64,000 bases of DNA from contig CAZMZH010000004.1 of the NCBI GenBank assembly GCA_964570665.1, positions 124,001-188,000 on the forward strand, in the 5' to 3' direction. Positions 52,546 through 61,359 of this stretch are shown piece by piece; position 1 is the stretch's first letter, and each line of letters starts with the position of its first letter. The position numbers were made by a program, and so were the translations under genes. Below the pieces are notes generated by a model. It did no database searches, was not told the DNA's origin, and saw only the letters and a list, made by a program, of their open reading frames with translations. The DNA is from JAJDAT01 sp964570665. GTDB taxonomy: Bacteria > Nitrospinota > Nitrospinia > Nitrospinales > JAJDAT01.

Positions 52546-53149
52546 TTTTAACTAGCGCCTGACCGAAAAGAGTTGCCAACGTTTAAAATCGTTGTCTAGG
52601 AACGCGTGGGCATCTAGGCGGTCAAAAAACTGGCAAGACGGAAAAATGTGGCAACGACTCAACGCGCCGTTCATTAAAATCTGGACCGGTTATAAAGAAA
52701 CTGTGTGAGTTTTAAATAAGCAAGGTTTTATCAGGTTAAAATGGTTACCCGACGACCCTTATAACTTCTTTTTATAAGTTGGATTGGCCTCCCCGGTTTA
52801 TACGGAAAAATAAATATCGGGGTACTGTGGAGCATAAATAAACCCATTATATTTAGGTTAGTCCGTTCAAATTTGAATAAAAATTAAGAGAACTTGATTT
52901 TGCGTTTTTTAGGCGAAAAATCCCTGAAGGTCTAAAAAAAAGAATGCAGATATCTCTAAAAAACGCTTGGAGGTTGAGTTACTCCTCCAAAAATCTCCTT
53001 TATTAACCATTTTCGACTTCAGAAATTTCATATATAAAAATTTTTAATGTATAATTCCTTACAACAAAATAAAATTCAACCGAAACGCTTTATTAAAAAC
53101 GGAGTAAAGGTATCCCGCCTTTTGTGAACGCAAGTAAGAGGGGGAATTT
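52546..53149. other. Intergenic region between the two repeat proteins
   Basis: About 600 bases. 52546-52870 is of unknown origin and includes a hairpin CTTATAA/TTATAAG (52758-52778). From about 52940 the DNA is homologous to the leader of the first paralogue. A second hairpin TTGGAGG/CCTCCAA lies at 52967-52990, and a -10 box at 53050-53055. No gene is seen. Confidence 0.55.
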
Positions 53150-53287
53150 ATGGGCCGTTTCATTTTATCCAATAAACCATTACAAGAGGTTTATCATGAG
53201 GTTATTACATCTTTTTGCTTTGGTAGTTTTGGCTTGTGGATTTTTTTCCAGTCAGGCTGCATTTGCAAAGTCGTTTACAATTTCTGA
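53150..53287 (+). CDS. Short ORF overlapping the start of the second repeat protein
   Basis: A 45-codon frame with GAGGGGG five bases before its ATG, reading MGRFILSNKPLQEVYHEVI... It is the counterpart of the ORF at 51069-51179 but with a later stop. It overlaps the first 90 bases of the main gene in another phase. Conservation of the start and its ribosome-binding site in both copies is visible; function is inferred. Confidence 0.45.
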   Translation: MGRFILSNKPLQEVYHEVITSFCFGSFGLWIFFQSGCICKVVYNF

Positions 53288-55604
53288 TGCATCTTCTTGT
53301 GGCACAGCAGGTTTTAATTGGAATAAAAAACCACCAAGCTGTAGTCCACCCGATGATAATCATAAAATTACAAAAGAAAATTCCATTGTAATAGAAAATA
53401 TCACTTTCCTAATCCCAGAAAACTACACTCTCACTATCGAAGACGGCGCCATCGACAACTCCAGCGGAATTATCACCAACAACGGCGCCATCACCAATAA
53501 CAACGCTATCACCAACTCCGGCGTTATCATCAACAACGGCGCTATCAATAACATCTATAACTCTGGAATCGTCACCGCTACCATAACGAACTCCGGAATC
53601 ATACGTGGAAGCGGCGTTATAACCAACTTCAGCTTTATTGCCAACTCCGGCATCATCAGTGGAAGTAACGATATCGACAACTTTGGCGAAATCGCCAACT
53701 CCGGCGATTTCGTCAACTCCGGCGAAATCGCCAACTCCGGCGCTATCGACAACGACGCCACCTTCACCAACAACGCAAGCGGATCTATCGCTAACAACTC
53801 CCACGGAACTATCACCAACAACAGCCATTTCACTAACTCCGGCGCTATCGCCAACTCCGGCGCTATCGCCAACGAAATTGGAAGCACCCTCAACAACTCT
53901 GGCGTCATCACCAACATTTCCAGCGCCATCAACAAATCCAGCGCCATCAACAACCACGGGGTCATCACCAACTCTGGCGCCATCAACAATGAAAGTAAAA
54001 GCCCCAAAAAATCCAGCGCCATCAACAACTACGACCTTATCAACAACTCTGGCGTCATCAACAACGATAGTAAAAGCGCCATCAACAACCACAGCGCCAT
54101 CAACAATCACGGCGCCATTAACAATTCTGGCGATGTCAATAATTACAGAAAAATCTCCAACTACGGCGCTATCGCCAACAACTCTGGCATCATCAACAAC
54201 GGCGTCATTAACCACTCTGGCGGCCCTCATATCCTAAAAATCATCTACAATTACGGTGTTATCACCAACAAAAAAAAAGGCGCCATCAACAATGGAAGTA
54301 AAAACCTTATCGTCAACAACCGCGCCGTTTTCACCAATAAATCCGGAGCAACTATCACCAACAACGGCGATATCCACAACCGCTTGGGTACTATCACCAA
54401 CATATCCGGAGCAATTATCACCAACAACAGCGATATCCACAACGAAGGCCCAAATACCGACAACAAAAGCTATTTCATAAACTCCGGCGCAACTATCAAC
54501 AACAACGGCCATATCCACAACAACCCCGGCGCAACTATCGTCAACGACGATAAAGCTACTATCAGCAACTCCGGCTCCATTACCAGCAAATCTGGCGCAA
54601 CTATCAACAACAAATCTCGCGCAACTATCACCAATCACTCCAACGCAACTATCACCATTCACTCCAACGCAACTATCACCAACTCCGACTCCGGCTCCAT
54701 TACCAACAAATTTGGCGCAAATATCATCAACAACGGAACCTTCGCCAACTCAGACAAATTAGATAACTCAGGAAAACTACATAACTCCGGCGCTATCGCC
54801 AACTCTGGCCCTATCACCAACCAAATAAACGGCGTCATCTACAACCTCGGCGGCATTAACAACAATTTCCATATCACCAACTCAGGAAAATTAGACAACA
54901 CCGGCTCCATTAACAACATCAAAGGCTACATATACAACTCAGGAAAATTAGATAACTCCGGCTCCATTACCAACAGCGATAGTGGCTCCATAGACAACAA
55001 AAATGGGGGAAAATTCAGCAACTCAGGAACATTAGCGAACTCCTGGTCTATCACCAACCATTCCGGCGGAACCATCACCAACTCCGGCACTATCGAAAGC
55101 TATGTCGGCTCAACTATCACCAACTCCGGCGGTATCGCCAATTCCGGCGGTATCACCAATAATGGAACTATCACCAACAACTCTGGCGCAACCATCACCA
55201 ACGAATCCGGCGGAACTATTACCAACAGCAACGCAATCGCCAACAACGGCGTTATCGACAACTGCGGCGGTCAAATCAGTGGAAATATTTCAGGTAACGC
55301 TCCTGAAGAATGTCTAAGAGGTTGCATCAGTTGGAAAAGTTCTACAGGTGAACCTTGCAACAAAGTTTGCACTAATCCTGTCGATTCTGGGATCGACTTA
55401 AACCCTCACGGTCAATCTTTACCTTATTACATCTGCCGGTATAACGCAAAAAGTAAGGGGAAAAGAGCAGGCTGGAATGAGGATAATTCACAGGATATGG
55501 CTAATTGTAGCGTAAACTATGGATCAGTTTCGACGGGCGGCAGTAATTTTGATTGCTTGTGTATAGATACCTGTAGCGTGGGCCAGGAGAATGAAAAAAA
55601 ATAG
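53196..55604 (+). CDS. Secreted Ile/Asn/Gly repeat protein 2 with C-terminal cysteine-rich module
   Basis: An 802-residue protein started at ATG 53196 (MRLLHLFALVVLACG), with a signal peptide ending near AAFAK. The N-terminal module (SCGTAGFNWN, PSCSPPDDN, IENITFLIPENYTL) matches the first paralogue. About 600 residues follow in repeats of 6-8 residues (GAITNSG, GAINNHG, GSITNKSGATINN). The last 100 residues hold eight Cys: CISWKSSTGEPCNKVC, YICRYNAKSKGKRAGWNE, NCSV and CLCIDTC. The same module makes up the small protein at 55868. The beta-solenoid stalk with a disulfide-stabilised tip is an inferred arrangement. Confidence 0.82.
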   Translation: MRLLHLFALVVLACGFFSSQAAFAKSFTISDASSCGTAGFNWNKKPPSCSPPDDNHKITKENSIVIENITFLIPENYTLTIEDGAIDNSSGIITNNGAITNNNAITNSGVIINNGAINNIYNSGIVTATITNSGIIRGSGVITNFSFIANSGIISGSNDIDNFGEIANSGDFVNSGEIANSGAIDNDATFTNNASGSIANNSHGTITNNSHFTNSGAIANSGAIANEIGSTLNNSGVITNISSAINKSSAINNHGVITNSGAINNESKSPKKSSAINNYDLINNSGVINNDSKSAINNHSAINNHGAINNSGDVNNYRKISNYGAIANNSGIINNGVINHSGGPHILKIIYNYGVITNKKKGAINNGSKNLIVNNRAVFTNKSGATITNNGDIHNRLGTITNISGAIITNNSDIHNEGPNTDNKSYFINSGATINNNGHIHNNPGATIVNDDKATISNSGSITSKSGATINNKSRATITNHSNATITIHSNATITNSDSGSITNKFGANIINNGTFANSDKLDNSGKLHNSGAIANSGPITNQINGVIYNLGGINNNFHITNSGKLDNTGSINNIKGYIYNSGKLDNSGSITNSDSGSIDNKNGGKFSNSGTLANSWSITNHSGGTITNSGTIESYVGSTITNSGGIANSGGITNNGTITNNSGATITNESGGTITNSNAIANNGVIDNCGGQISGNISGNAPEECLRGCISWKSSTGEPCNKVCTNPVDSGIDLNPHGQSLPYYICRYNAKSKGKRAGWNEDNSQDMANCSVNYGSVSTGGSNFDCLCIDTCSVGQENEKK

Positions 55605-55867
55605 ATAACCAAACCATAGTATTGAAGTACGGCGTAGAGTAGAAACCCGATAACCGATCGACTCTAAATAGGGCTTGATGTGCGGTCTCTAGCGACTTTA
55701 TAAACTAAGGATGAGTAACAACGTAATCTTTGCTGAACGCTTCAGGGTAAGGAAACGAAAAATCACAATTTAAAAAAACCAAAGCATAATAAACTCTGTA
55801 ATGATAAATACAACGGATCATAAAAGCTGAGTCATTCAAACATGCCACTATAAAGGAAGGTCAATAC

Positions 55868-56296
55868 ATGAAGCTTACTCTATATAAAAGCGTCATCAGC
55901 CTACTATTTGTCATTGGTGTTGTAATTATTAATTCCACCGCAGTAGCTCAGGAAGCGACTTCTTCTTCTAATTGCATAGTATGGAAATCGACATCAAAGA
56001 CAAGCTGTGGCGTTGTTTGCAAAACGGGAACTGATAACCTGCTTGGAGCGGTAAACTCTGGGACAGACTCCTCTGTCACCCCAAATTTAACTTTCTACGT
56101 CTGCCGGTATAACGTGAGAACATATGGGAAAAGGGCAGGTTGGAATGAAAAAACCGCTTGCAATACAGCCTTCGGCGGTAGTGGTACATATAAAGAGACA
56201 TATGAATGCTTGTGCTATGCCAAATGCGAAGAGATAAACTCTACTGGGGAAGAAAGGAACGTGACTGGAGGCGCCAAATACAAAAGGTTACGATGA
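55868..56296 (+). CDS. Small secreted protein with the eight-cysteine module
   Basis: A 142-residue protein: signal peptide ending near TAVAQ, then CIVWKSTSKTSCGVVC, YVCRYNVRTYGKRAGWNE, ACNTAFGG and CLCYAKC. Cys spacing in the first block (positions 1, 12 and 16) is identical to that at the C-terminus of repeat protein 2, and the order of all eight Cys is the same. A GGAAGG ribosome-binding site lies 8 bases before the ATG. I do not recognise the module as a named family. It follows repeat protein 2 by 263 bases and may be a secreted form or partner of its tip. Confidence 0.8.
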   Translation: MKLTLYKSVISLLFVIGVVIINSTAVAQEATSSSNCIVWKSTSKTSCGVVCKTGTDNLLGAVNSGTDSSVTPNLTFYVCRYNVRTYGKRAGWNEKTACNTAFGGSGTYKETYECLCYAKCEEINSTGEERNVTGGAKYKRLR

Positions 56297-57083
56297 CACG
56301 CAGTAGAGGAGAGCGGGAATGATCTCATCACAACCATGGCGAGCCGCGTTAAAAATTGGCCACAGAAGAATACTTCGGCGTTGCTCAGGGCAGGTTAATC
56401 CTGGGATTTGTTAGAAACCACCCTCACTATTGACAAAGTCTAAAACCCCCGCCCGTCATTCAGACGACTAACGGGAGGAAGAATCCCGAAGTTCGCTTTT
56501 GACTATTTAAAATCTAGATCCATAGAGAACCTTCTATGAGACATGCTTCTACCAAGCATAGATTTCTCGACAAGCTCCTAAGGAACTAGAGGAAATAACC
56601 GGTTTAAAAAACGAGATCCCTCGACAGAGTTTATCCAGGTCCTTCGGCTTCGCTCAGGATAAACTCCACCGAAGGACCTAGATGACATGCGGTGAGGACT
56701 TTGCAACTCTAGTTCCTTTTTCAATCAACGCGTGAAATGAGTCTGGCGCTCGAAATGACGTTTGAATCGAGGCGCCCCTTTGACAGATTTGTTATGAAAC
56801 TAAAGATTACGTTGGAAACTAATAACCTAGGTTTTTTAAGAAAAAAAGTTTCTAAATGAGATTCTTCCTCGCCGCTCAAGCGGCTTCGTCTGAATGACGC
56901 GCAATGGGGTCTCTATCCATCCAATTTCTTGTAAAGTTTAGAACTCCGTTAATTTAAAATCATTCTGTGTTTTTCTGTGAAATTCCGTGGCTAAAAGGTT
57001 TTTTTAGGCAGTTTCCTAAAAATGCCTTTATCCTTTATAATACCTTTCCTTTTTTAATTCATTAATCGAAAAGCAAAAAACAT
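56297..57083. other. Repeat-rich non-coding region
   Basis: About 790 bases without a gene. It holds a GCGTTAAAAATTGGCCACAGAAGA repeat (56346), a copy of the 50676-50785 segment (56392-56510), a hairpin repeat at 56627-56683, an inverted GAAGAATCTC-type fragment near 56862-56900 and an inverted CACAGAAAAACACAG-type repeat (56965-57000). The DNA is a patchwork of dispersed elements. Confidence 0.6.
56627..56683. repeat. Second copy of the alternative-hairpin repeat
   Basis: GAGTTTATCC (56627-56636) pairs with GGATAAACTC (56657-56666), while TCCAGGTCCTTCGG (56634-56647) pairs imperfectly with CCGAAGGACCTAGA (56669-56682). The two stems overlap, as in the copy at 48302-48359, but in the opposite order. 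Confidence 0.6.
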
Positions 57084-58982
57084 ATGGAATCCGAAGCACC
57101 TAAAGAAGAACCTGAAATCGGCGGATTGTCGCAAAATTTCGCCTTCGCAACCGCATCCCTTTTTGCCAGAATCGATCAATTCATTGGACGCGAAGACGTT
57201 ATTGCGAAAGTGGAAAAAAATTTCCTCGGCGTTCAAAAAATTGTCGGGCTTGACGGTATCGGCGGCATGGGTAAAACCTTTGCCGCCGTTAAAATCGCTC
57301 AAAACTTATTGGATAGCAAAAAGGCCGATCTAAAAACCGACAAAGTATTTTTTATAGACGGTCGCGACGGACTGGGAGCTACCTACCACTCTTTTCTGGG
57401 TCAGTTCGTTCAAGTATGCGAGCTGTATAATGAACTGGGATTGACCCAAACTTTTTTTGAAAAAGACGACTCTCCGCAAGCAACCGCCGTTGAACTGATC
57501 AAAGACTTGCAGGGACGCAACATTCTTTTTGTTTTTGATAATCTGGAATCGTGGCTTGACGAAGACGGTAATTTTATAGACGACCGGTTATACGAATTTA
57601 TTTTCACCTTAGTTCAAATGAGCGAAGGTAATTTAAAATTTTTGTTAACATCGCGTTATAGATTTTCTTTCAATTCACATGAAGCGGACACACTGGACCC
57701 TCTTTGGATTTCCCTAAAACCCTTCTCGGTAAACGAACGATTATCCGCAATAAAATTGCAGCCTGAACTTGCCGATAAACCGCCCGCAGAAAAGTTGCAA
57801 TTGGCGCAGGACATTGGCGAACACCCTTACGAAATCGGTTTGTTGGCAAAAATTGAAGGCGCATCGACTGAACAAGCCGAAGCTATTTGCGCGAAACGCG
57901 AAGAGTTTGGCGATTTTACCGCGCTGGATTATTATCTCGGCGAATTATCGGATGACGAATTAGAATTGCTTCAATTCCAGACGTTATTTCGGAAAGAACA
58001 TTTGAATAAAAAACTTACCGAACTCTTCTGGGGGTTTCAAAGAAAAAAAGCGGGTAAACCTTTTGATAATTTCGAAACCTTTATTCAAGGAATCGCCGGC
58101 AAAGGCTTGATTGCTTTTGACGCCAATCAAGAAGAAACTCAGCTTCATCCCTTAGTTAGAATGCGGCTGCTTGAGGAAAACGACGGCGACTTTCTAATGC
58201 CCTTTGATCGTGTCGCTTCTATTTATCAAGAAATCGTCCAATTTTTTCTTGCTCATTTCAAGCATTTTGAAATGTCCGATCAAGAGCGAGCATTTGGTTT
58301 TCTTGCCAATGGGTATGAATATGCGCTTTTATTAAAAGAACTGAAATTCATCAATCCTATTCATCAAATTTTTTCAGCCGGTTTTAAAGGGTTCATTTTC
58401 AGACACGTTGCGGCGGATTTCTTTGTGCGCACCGCAAAAGTTGGGTTGAAAGCCGCCAAATCGCCCAACGATTTGCAAATGGTCTTAAGAGTTATCGAGG
58501 ACTTAAATAATTTCAAACTCTTCTCGTTTGCCCAAGGGTTCTTAAACGAAGTATTGGCCCATAATTCGATAGACGACAAATGTCGACAATTTGCTTTAGG
58601 CGTTCAGGGGAAAATTTATTCCAACATCGGCAATTGGGATAAAGCCGCCGAAACTTTTAAAGAAAGTTTAGAACTGGCCTCCCCCGAAGATCCTGATTCG
58701 ACTTATGGGGCGATTCTCCATCAATTGGGATATGTTTATGAAAATCAAAAACAATGGCAATCCATGAAGGATAACTATTTATTGGCAATTGAACATCTTG
58801 CTAAAAACAAAGATCCTAAAATCGATATTGCGTTTCAAAGCTTGGGACGGACCCAGGAACATTTTTCGGAATACGATTGGAAACAAATGGGACAATGGCT
58901 TGCCCCCCAAATTATTGAAGCCATCAAATCGGGGTGGACCGAAGAGGCGGTCGCGGAATTAAATAAAGCCAGTGAAAAATAA
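57084..58982 (+). CDS. STAND NTPase (NB-ARC-like) with TPR-like C-terminus
   Basis: A 632-residue protein. After about 35 residues comes RIDQFIGREDVIAKVE, the P-loop KIVGLDGIGGMGKTFAAVKIA, Walker B ILFVFDNLESW, sensor-1 FLLTSRYRF and GEHPYEIGLLA (the GLPLA-like position), so it is a STAND/NB-ARC NTPase. A winged-helix-like part follows. The C-terminal about 200 residues show TPR pattern (CRQFALGVQGKIYSNIGNWDKAAETFKESLEL, AILHQLGYVYENQKQW). There is no recognisable effector domain at either end. STAND proteins act as switch-like sensors in phage defence or stress response; the role here is inferred. Confidence 0.87.
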   Translation: MESEAPKEEPEIGGLSQNFAFATASLFARIDQFIGREDVIAKVEKNFLGVQKIVGLDGIGGMGKTFAAVKIAQNLLDSKKADLKTDKVFFIDGRDGLGATYHSFLGQFVQVCELYNELGLTQTFFEKDDSPQATAVELIKDLQGRNILFVFDNLESWLDEDGNFIDDRLYEFIFTLVQMSEGNLKFLLTSRYRFSFNSHEADTLDPLWISLKPFSVNERLSAIKLQPELADKPPAEKLQLAQDIGEHPYEIGLLAKIEGASTEQAEAICAKREEFGDFTALDYYLGELSDDELELLQFQTLFRKEHLNKKLTELFWGFQRKKAGKPFDNFETFIQGIAGKGLIAFDANQEETQLHPLVRMRLLEENDGDFLMPFDRVASIYQEIVQFFLAHFKHFEMSDQERAFGFLANGYEYALLLKELKFINPIHQIFSAGFKGFIFRHVAADFFVRTAKVGLKAAKSPNDLQMVLRVIEDLNNFKLFSFAQGFLNEVLAHNSIDDKCRQFALGVQGKIYSNIGNWDKAAETFKESLELASPEDPDSTYGAILHQLGYVYENQKQWQSMKDNYLLAIEHLAKNKDPKIDIAFQSLGRTQEHFSEYDWKQMGQWLAPQIIEAIKSGWTEEAVAELNKASEK

Positions 58983-59490
58983 ATTGGCGTTTAAAATTAA
59001 CTTTCTGCTATCATGAAAAAATCATTAATTTTTTATTTTTGTTTTTAAATGATCGACTTCGACCAACATTCGAGCGAACAAAGACCAGAAACCACTCCGC
59101 AAGTTGTTTCGACCCTTCCCTTATTGTCCGCTTTAGCTCTCTTGAAACGGGGCGGTCCCCCTTTCCAATAGACCAAAATGGGCACATCGCCCACTATTCT
59201 TTTTTAGATTTTTTCCAAAATAGATACTAAGCCAATTTATTGATATAATAGGTGGTTGTTGAAATATTGAGCGTTAATAAATGGAATTATTTTTATTAAA
59301 TCGAGGCGAGATCCTTCGCTTTGCTCAGGATGACACGCGAAGGGATTTGCATAAAATTAGTTTCTAAATCAATTGACCAAAATGACCAACCGAACCGTTG
59401 GTTAGCGCTCTTAAAAATAAATTTAATCAATTTCCATAAACACGGCGTTATCTATAATATAAAAGCTTAAATTTTGAAAGTGAGATTGAA
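58983..59490. other. Region upstream of leuA with a GC-richer patch and repeat fragment
   Basis: About 508 bases. 59049-59170 is visibly more GC-rich than its surroundings but contains only short frames without ribosome-binding sites. 59299-59345 is a fragment of the GAGGCGAGATCCTTCGC-type repeat. A candidate leuA promoter (TTTCCA 59431-59436, 16-base spacer, TATAAT 59453-59458) lies at the end. No gene is assigned. Confidence 0.5.
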
Positions 59491-61053
59491 ATGGAACCGG
59501 AAAGACTGATTGTATTCGACACGACCCTGCGGGACGGGGAACAATGCCCAGGCGCCAGCCTAAACATCAAGGAAAAACTTGAAGTTGCGCGGCAATTGTC
59601 CTTGTTAAGAGTCGACGTGATCGAAGCGGGTTTTCCGGTAGCGTCACCGGGAGACTTCCAAGCAGTTGAAACGATCGCTAAAGAAATTCGCAACGCTTCC
59701 ATTGCGGGTCTTGCTCGCGCTTATGAGAAAGACATCGTGGCGGCGGCGCAAGCGCTGGAAAAAGCCGAATCGCCTAGGATTCACGTTTTCCTTTCCACAT
59801 CAAAATCGCATCGAACCCATATGGTGAAAAAAGCGAAGGAAGAAATTGTGACCATGGCCATTGACGCCGTCAAAATGGCCAAAAAATATGTCGACGATGT
59901 AGAGTTTTCTCCTATGGACGCTTCCCGTACCGAAGAAGATTTTCTGGCAACGGTATTAGAAGCGGTGATCGATGCGGGAGCGACCACGGTGAATATCCCA
60001 GATACGGTGGGTTACGCCATTCCAGAACAGTTTGGAGACCTAATCTCTTACATTAAGAAAAATGTCTCAAATATTGATAAATCCATCATTAGCGTGCATT
60101 GCCATAACGACCTTGGCCTGGCTGTCGCCAACTCTCTCGCCGCAGTTAGGGCTGGAGCGCGGCAGGTAGAATGTACCGTAAATGGCATTGGCGAACGCGC
60201 CGGTAACGCCGCGATGGAAGAAATTGTGATGGCTCTAAAAACCCGGAAAAGCTTTTACCAAGTGGAAAGTCAAATCGAAACGAAACACATCATGGCTTGC
60301 AGTAAAATGGTCAGCAGCTTGACGGGATTCTTTGTGCAACGCAACAAGGCCATTGTTGGCAAAAACGCGTTCGCTCACGAATCGGGTATTCATCAGCACG
60401 GATTTTTGAAAAAGAAAGATACCTTCGAAATTATGGATCCAAAACACGTCGGCGCAGACGAATCGGAGTTGGTGATGGGTAAACATTCCGGACGTAGCGC
60501 TCTGGCGCATAAAGTAAAAGGATTGATGGGATATGAGTTGTCGCAGGAGGACCTCGATACATTATTCGATGAATTTAAAGTATTAGCGGATGAAAAGAAA
60601 GAAATCTTCGACGAGGATATTGTCTCGCTTATACATAAACAAAAACTAGAAGACGATAACTTAATCACCTATCGGCTTGGTAAGTTCAAATGCAATTTTG
60701 AAACGGGGGCGGCCCCGCAAGCGGAAGTTGAATTGATTGGCCGAGATGGCGCTCCCTTCTCCGCTAAAGCCGAAGGCGACGGTCCTGTCGACGCAATCTA
60801 TAACTGTATCGACAAAATTTCGGGCTTGCAATGCAAGCTCTTGGATTACCAAGTTATGTCAAAAACCAAAGGCCAAGATGCCCAAGGCGAGGTAACGGTT
60901 TTGGTGTTAAATGAAACCCGAGAGTCGCTTGGTAAAGGCTCTAGCCTTAATACGCTAGAGGCAAGCGCCGAGGCATATATTGACGCTATCAATAAATTGC
61001 TCATTAAAAGAAAAGCCGGACCCGTAGAAAGTTCCGATATACCGGGACCTTAA
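59491..61053 (+). CDS. leuA: 2-Isopropylmalate synthase
   Basis: A 520-residue enzyme condensing acetyl-CoA with 2-oxoisovalerate in leucine synthesis. FDTTLRDGEQCPGASL (metal-binding), VHCHNDLGLAVANSLAAV and GIGERAGNA mark the TIM-barrel catalytic domain. FAHESGIHQHGFLKK and HSGRSALAHKV follow, and the C-terminal LeuA regulatory domain starts near residue 390. The length suits the long form that is feedback-inhibited by leucine. It stands alone with its own candidate promoter and ends in a strong hairpin. Confidence 0.96.
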   Translation: MEPERLIVFDTTLRDGEQCPGASLNIKEKLEVARQLSLLRVDVIEAGFPVASPGDFQAVETIAKEIRNASIAGLARAYEKDIVAAAQALEKAESPRIHVFLSTSKSHRTHMVKKAKEEIVTMAIDAVKMAKKYVDDVEFSPMDASRTEEDFLATVLEAVIDAGATTVNIPDTVGYAIPEQFGDLISYIKKNVSNIDKSIISVHCHNDLGLAVANSLAAVRAGARQVECTVNGIGERAGNAAMEEIVMALKTRKSFYQVESQIETKHIMACSKMVSSLTGFFVQRNKAIVGKNAFAHESGIHQHGFLKKKDTFEIMDPKHVGADESELVMGKHSGRSALAHKVKGLMGYELSQEDLDTLFDEFKVLADEKKEIFDEDIVSLIHKQKLEDDNLITYRLGKFKCNFETGAAPQAEVELIGRDGAPFSAKAEGDGPVDAIYNCIDKISGLQCKLLDYQVMSKTKGQDAQGEVTVLVLNETRESLGKGSSLNTLEASAEAYIDAINKLLIKRKAGPVESSDIPGP

Positions 61054-61106
61054 GATTTAGCTTTTTGCAGAAAATTTATTGAGTTTTAAGAATTTAATTT
61101 TATTCA

Positions 61107-61148
61107 ACCGGGGCTTTGCCAAAATTGGGAAAGCTCCGGTAACTTTTA
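61107..61148 (+). terminator. Terminator-like hairpin between leuA and the FmdB-type gene
   Basis: ACCGGGGCTTT (61107-61117) pairs with AAAGCTCCGGT (61130-61140), with a single G-U pair, then AACTTTTA. The 11-pair stem is stable, but the T-run is short and the next gene's ribosome-binding site follows at once. It may attenuate rather than end transcription. Confidence 0.55.
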
Positions 61149-61161
61149 GGAGAAAAGGAAC

Positions 61162-61359
61162 ATGCCAAGTTACGACCACACATGCACGAAGTGCAAAAAA
61201 GATTTTGTTGTGGAAATGAAAATATCCGAAGTTGGAGTAAAAAAAGTCAAATGCCCTAAATGCAAATCTTCAAAGAACGTCGACCGCAATGTAACAAACA
61301 CATCCTATAAAGCTGAAAGTGTCGACCGATATAATTACTCCAAAAATAGCGGCGATTAG
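61162..61359 (+). CDS. FmdB-type zinc-ribbon protein
   Basis: A 65-residue protein with two CxxC pairs, YDHTCTKCKKDF and VKCPKCKSSKN, the hallmark of the FmdB/CxxC-CxxC zinc ribbon. The first residues MPSYDHTCTKC match the family start (MP.Y.Y.C..C). The C-terminal tail is polar. An AGGAG ribosome-binding site precedes the ATG. Members are thought to be regulatory or metal-handling proteins, with no firm role. Confidence 0.85.
   Translation: MPSYDHTCTKCKKDFVVEMKISEVGVKKVKCPKCKSSKNVDRNVTNTSYKAESVDRYNYSKNSGD

Noticed and set aside
51455..54662. Long open frames on the other phases and on the minus strand across the repeat genes (for example Pro/Thr/Ser-rich and Val/Asp-rich ones)
   Set aside because: They arise because the repeated CACCAACTCCGGCG-type DNA has few stops in any frame. 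They have no ribosome-binding sites, no signal peptides, and read as low-complexity tracts, whereas the main frame has signal peptides and conserved ends.
54234..54662. Possible CRISPR-like array in the repeat genes
   Set aside because: Repeat units are short, variable, in-frame coding units of 18-24 bases without uniform spacers; no cas genes are near.
59039..59230. 63-codon frame (and a 40-codon frame from 59049) upstream of leuA
   Set aside because: No ribosome-binding site and no sequence resemblance to a known protein; it falls in a compositionally odd patch between repeat fragments.
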